A stretch of DNA of 8,987 nucleotides from Acidimicrobiales bacterium (lineage in GTDB: Bacteria; Actinomycetota; Acidimicrobiia; Acidimicrobiales; UBA8190): contig JASHZK010000037.1 in the NCBI GenBank assembly GCA_030042575.1, positions 1 to 8,987 on the forward strand, read 5' to 3'. The notes under the pieces are model-generated. The model did no database searches, was not told the origin of the DNA, and was given only the letters and a program-made list of their open reading frames with translations. Positions 6,466 through 8,987 of this stretch are shown in pieces. Each line of letters opens with the position of its first letter. The stretch's first letter is position 1. A program made the position numbers and the translations under genes.

Positions 6466-6492
6466 AGCCGCCGAACCACGTCTGCCGCCACC

Positions 6493-6498
6493 AATGTA
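6493..6498 (-). promoter_or_regulatory. Possible -10 element of the tRNA-Thr operon promoter
   Basis: The minus strand reads TACATT, about 27 nt upstream of the mature tRNA-Thr 5' end, which fits a transcription start near 6486. No convincing -35 hexamer is visible at 16-18 nt. Placement in the 80-nt divergent gap is the main support. Confidence 0.38.
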
Positions 6499-6532
6499 GT
6501 CGAGGAGCCCCCGAGCTCCGCCTGGCGACGGA

Positions 6533-6538
6533 TACCTT
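6533..6538 (+). promoter_or_regulatory. -10 element for a leaderless acetyltransferase mRNA
   Basis: The plus strand reads TACCTT (within GATACCTT), ending 7 nt before the ATG at 6546. Transcription would start at or next to the A of ATG. There is no Shine-Dalgarno sequence in the preceding bases. This is the common arrangement of leaderless actinobacterial genes. No clear -35 is seen. Confidence 0.5.
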
Positions 6539-6545
6539 CGGGCCC

Positions 6546-7043
6546 ATGGAGGTGCGCCTGGCACTGCGGGACGACGCCCGAGCCATCGCCGCCGTCTACA
6601 ACGTCGAGGTGACCGGGTCCACGGTGACCTTCGACCTCGTCCCTCGGACCGTGGCCGAACAGGTCGCCTGGGTCGAGGAGCATCAAGGAGCCCATCCCGC
6701 CGTGGTGGCCGTGCATCACGGCGAGCTGGCCGGCTTCGGCTCGCTCTCGCCCTTCCACCGGCGCCCGGCCTACGCCACCACGGTGGAGGACTCGGTCTAC
6801 GTGGACCGGGCCTGGCGGGGACGGGGCGTGGGCCGCCTGATCCTGAGCGAGCTGGTGCGCTTGGCCACCGACCACGGATTCCACACCGTGTTGGCCCGGA
6901 TCTCCGGTGACAACCAAGCCTCCATGGCCCTGCACAGGGCCCAGGGCTTCGAGCTCGTCGGCGTGGAACGGGAGGTGGGGCGCAAGTTCGGCCACTGGAT
7001 CGACGTCACCGTCATGCAGCGCATGCTCCGAACGCCCTCCTGA
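6546..7043 (+). CDS. GNAT-family N-acetyltransferase, phosphinothricin/methionine-sulfoximine acetyltransferase-like
   Basis: Predicted to transfer an acetyl group from acetyl-CoA to an amine, in the cytoplasm. The 165-residue protein follows the PAT/MnaT subgroup of GNAT enzymes: YNVEVTGSTVTFDLVPRT (18-35) matches the subgroup's N-terminal region, VYVDRAWRGRGVGRLILSEL (84-103) holds the acetyl-CoA pyrophosphate-binding motif R-G-R-G-V-G, NQASMALHRAQGFELVGV (123-140) is the motif B region, and FGHWIDVTVMQRML closes the fold. Family members detoxify methionine sulfoximine or phosphinothricin, but many act on other amines, so the substrate here is open. ATG at 6546 is supported by the -10 placed for a leaderless transcript. 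It is divergent from the tRNA operon and convergent with the mannosyltransferase; nothing ties it functionally to either. Confidence 0.9.
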   Translation: MEVRLALRDDARAIAAVYNVEVTGSTVTFDLVPRTVAEQVAWVEEHQGAHPAVVAVHHGELAGFGSLSPFHRRPAYATTVEDSVYVDRAWRGRGVGRLILSELVRLATDHGFHTVLARISGDNQASMALHRAQGFELVGVEREVGRKFGHWIDVTVMQRMLRTPS

Positions 7044-7051
7044 CCCGCCGT

Positions 7052-7077
7052 CGTGGCCACGGGGAGGGTCGGCCACG
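7052..7077. terminator. Possible shared hairpin between convergent genes
   Basis: CGTGGCC (7052-7058) and GGCCACG (7071-7077) form a 7-bp stem around a 12-nt loop, in the 53-nt gap between the acetyltransferase and mannosyltransferase stop codons. There is no U-tract on either strand. Position favours a role in ending both transcripts, but it is weak by sequence. Confidence 0.35.
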
Positions 7078-7096
7078 CCGGCCCTTCGACCCGGCC

Positions 7097-8794
7097 TCAG
7101 GCCCCGGCCAGCTCCAGCGCCGGGTCCGGCTCCCCGCCCGAAGAGCGGCCGGCGCCGCCGCCACGCCGGCGCCGCCAGCGCTGGAGCACCTGCTCGCGGT
7201 CGAAGGGCGTGAGGGGAACGGTGAAGACGGCCAGACAGGCGAGCAGGCACAGGGCCACGGTGAGCGGGTTGGCACTGAGCAGCTCGCTCACCAGCTGCCG
7301 GCCACCGGGGAGACCCAGGAAGGCGGAGACCACCGAGAAGCCGACGATGAGGGTCCGTATGCGCACGGTGGCCACCGGGGCCAGCAGGACGAGGCCCCAG
7401 GACAGGTACCAGGGCTGGACCACCGGGCTCAGCGCCACCACCGCCAGCATGGTGAACCCCATGGCCCTGAGCGTCCCGAAGCGCTCGACGTTCACGAGCA
7501 GCCACACACCGATGACGGCGGCGGCGGTGAGACAGAGCACGCGGGTCACCGACAGCACGAGCTGTTCGGCCACCCCGACGTGCGCCAGGTGGGCCAGCCA
7601 GGTGAGCAGCTCGCCGGCCCCGGTGGCGGGAGCGACCCAGGACCGGACGGTCCCCGGCGTGGCCAGGTTGAGCACCCAGCTCCAGCCCAGGCCGGTGACG
7701 AGCGACAGGAACCCCATCACCGCCGTGGCAATGAGCCCGGCGGTGACCAGGGGACGGATGCGCTGGCGGATGGGAAGGCCGGGTCCCATCCACTCCCAGC
7801 CGATGTAGACGATGCCGATGGCGGCGGGAACCTTCACGGCGGCCGCCAGCGAGCACATGACGATGCCCCACACGGGGTGGCCCCGTTTGGACAGAGCCAG
7901 GCCGACAGCCAGAAGACCCAGCATGAGGGCGTCGTTGTGGGCCCCTCCGATGAGGTGCAGGGTCGTCACCGGGTTGAGCACGGCCAGGGTGAACACGTAG
8001 GCCGGATCTCGTCCGAAGCTACGGGCCAGCATGGGTACGGCCAGAGCGATCAGCCCTACCCCCAGCACCTCGAGGAGCCGCAGCAGGACCACGTCGGGCA
8101 GGACGTGATGGCCGGCGACGTCGGTGAGCAGCCCGTCGACCTCCATGAACAGCGGTCCGTAGGGGGCGGGGGTGTTGATCCACAACGGATCCACCAGGCG
8201 GACCATGGGCGTGGACCCCATGACGCCGACGCCGTACTCGTAGGGGCTGATGTGGTGGCTCATGAGCTCGCCCTGGGCGGCGTAGCTGTAGACGTCCCGG
8301 CTGAACAGCGGCGGGGCGATGAGCAGGGGCACCGTCCACAGGGCGGCCACGGCCACCAGCTTGCGCACGGGGATGCCGGGGACCTGGGCGACGGTGCGGA
8401 TGAGCCCGTACCAGACCCGCATGAGGAGGAGCAGGCCGCCGTAGACGGCCACCAGCGCCAGCAGCTCCTCCTGGCGGCTGCCGGCGCCGGTGCTGCTGGG
8501 GACACCGAAGAACCAGGCTCCAGGCAGCTTCAAGGCGAAGGGTGAGCGCTGTTGGGACGACCCGGCCACGATGGCGCTCAGGGCGACGAACCCCAGGATG
8601 GCCGGGCGCAGGAGCAGCGCCGAGGCGTCCTCGCTGGCCGCTCCGGGAGGGACGTGGGGGACCAGGGTGGCGAAGGGCCACCGCGTGCGCATCCGGGAGT
8701 CCCATTCGGCCAGACGGTCCATGAGGCGGTACCCGGCCAGGCGGACGTGGCGTCGTCCGCGGCGGGCGACCGGGGTCGTCTCCTGTGGGCCCAT
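7097..8794 (-). CDS. Polytopic GT-C glycosyltransferase, MptA/MptB-like polyprenol-phosphomannose alpha-1,6-mannosyltransferase
   Basis: Likely uses polyprenyl-phosphate-mannose to add mannose to a cell-envelope glycan or lipoglycan on the outer face of the membrane; MptA and MptB build the alpha-1,6-mannan core of lipomannan/lipoarabinomannan in corynebacteria and mycobacteria. The 565-residue protein has about 12 hydrophobic segments, the first at about 62-80. The diagnostic segment LFSRDVYSYAAQGELM (163-178) follows the second or third membrane helix, with D167 in the position of the catalytic GT-C aspartate; PAPYGPLF (209-216), GGAHNDALMLGLL (283-295) and VVQPWYLSWGL (458-468) are further family motifs. 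The tail after 535 is Arg/Gly-rich and cytoplasmic by charge. ATG at 8794 has GAGGA 9 nt upstream, and an in-frame TAG stops just before it. The exact acceptor cannot be told from sequence. Confidence 0.88.
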   Translation of the reverse strand: MGPQETTPVARRGRRHVRLAGYRLMDRLAEWDSRMRTRWPFATLVPHVPPGAASEDASALLLRPAILGFVALSAIVAGSSQQRSPFALKLPGAWFFGVPSSTGAGSRQEELLALVAVYGGLLLLMRVWYGLIRTVAQVPGIPVRKLVAVAALWTVPLLIAPPLFSRDVYSYAAQGELMSHHISPYEYGVGVMGSTPMVRLVDPLWINTPAPYGPLFMEVDGLLTDVAGHHVLPDVVLLRLLEVLGVGLIALAVPMLARSFGRDPAYVFTLAVLNPVTTLHLIGGAHNDALMLGLLAVGLALSKRGHPVWGIVMCSLAAAVKVPAAIGIVYIGWEWMGPGLPIRQRIRPLVTAGLIATAVMGFLSLVTGLGWSWVLNLATPGTVRSWVAPATGAGELLTWLAHLAHVGVAEQLVLSVTRVLCLTAAAVIGVWLLVNVERFGTLRAMGFTMLAVVALSPVVQPWYLSWGLVLLAPVATVRIRTLIVGFSVVSAFLGLPGGRQLVSELLSANPLTVALCLLACLAVFTVPLTPFDREQVLQRWRRRRGGGAGRSSGGEPDPALELAGA

Positions 8795-8923
8795 GGGCCT
8801 CGGTCCTCGCTACGGGGGTCTCAGCTGGTCGGGGCCACCCCAACCCGCCTCGTCCGCAGAGGGCTGGTGGGGGCTCCCGCCCGACGACCCGTGGCTGGCG
8901 CCGCCGGCTGCAACAGGAGTGTA

Positions 8924-8987
8924 ATGAATTCCTCCCAGCCGGGAGTAGTCACCCGACCAGCGCTGCAGGTGTGGGCCGGGAGGGATT
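8924..8987 (+). CDS. Possible start of an unidentified gene (cut by window edge)
   Basis: AGGAG at 8915-8919, a 4-nt gap and ATG at 8924 open a frame that stays open for the 21 codons to the window end (MNSSQPGVVTRPALQVWAGR, then Asp). The piece is too short to recognise. It would be divergent from the mannosyltransferase, with about 130 nt between the two starts, a fitting distance for a shared promoter region. I saw no strong promoter hexamers in that gap. Confidence 0.4.
   Translation, partial: MNSSQPGVVTRPALQVWAGRD

Noticed and set aside
6179..6470. Short plus-strand frames over the tRNA-Met and tRNA-Thr genes (for example with [18 protein letters not shown])
   Set aside because: Classic false peptides produced by translating tRNA genes.
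6456..7871. 471-residue minus-strand frame across the acetyltransferase gene and the mannosyltransferase 3' half
   Set aside because: It overlaps two well-supported genes in other frames and has no recognisable domain.
7580..8545. 321-residue plus-strand frame rich in Gly, His, Gln and Asp
   Set aside because: Antisense shadow of the mannosyltransferase; composition follows from its codons.
1..8987. Mobile elements, CRISPR arrays, defence or secondary-metabolite systems
   Set aside because: No transposase, integrase, regularly spaced repeats, Cas or toxin-antitoxin-like genes were seen on either strand.

Overview
The window is GC-rich, compactly coded DNA carrying the conserved transcription/translation cluster of an actinobacterium. 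On the minus strand it reads tRNA-Thr, tRNA-Met, rpmG, tRNA-Trp, secE, nusG, rplK, rplA, rplJ, rplL and rpoB. This order, the RpoB rifampicin-region sequence (closest by eye to mycobacterial RpoB), the long acidic N-terminal extension of NusG and an MptA/MptB-type mannosyltransferase all point to Actinomycetota. The L11 variant (GTALGPHGV) and the odd L33 zinc site suggest a lineage outside the well-studied Actinomycetes, possibly Acidimicrobiia; that placement is inference.

Layout from right to left along the minus-strand operon: a short divergent promoter region (6466-6545) feeds two tRNA genes, then L33, tRNA-Trp (the only one with an encoded CCA), SecE and NusG (stop/start overlap), L11-L1 (11 nt apart), a 242-nt leader, L10-L7/L12, a 430-nt spacer with two well-formed tandem promoters, and the first 530 codons of rpoB, which runs off the left edge. 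Together these encode part of the Sec translocon, an elongation/termination factor, the L1 stalk, the L7/L12 stalk with its base, and the RNA polymerase beta subunit, so ribosome and polymerase supply are transcriptionally linked.

To the right of the operon lie a plus-strand GNAT acetyltransferase, probably read from a leaderless mRNA, and, convergent to it, a minus-strand polytopic GT-C mannosyltransferase. At the right edge a plus-strand reading frame with its own ribosome binding site may begin.

The genes are mostly housekeeping and I see no mobile element, CRISPR array, defence system or clearly new system. The points worth a second look are regulatory and structural: the tandem rpoB promoters sharing a CTATCGGG element, the repeat-bearing rpoB leader, the rplJ leader with a perfect 10-bp stem overlapping the rplJ Shine-Dalgarno sequence, the long low-complexity tail of L10, the NusG extension, the L33 Cys-to-Asp change and the L11 change at a usually invariant glutamine.
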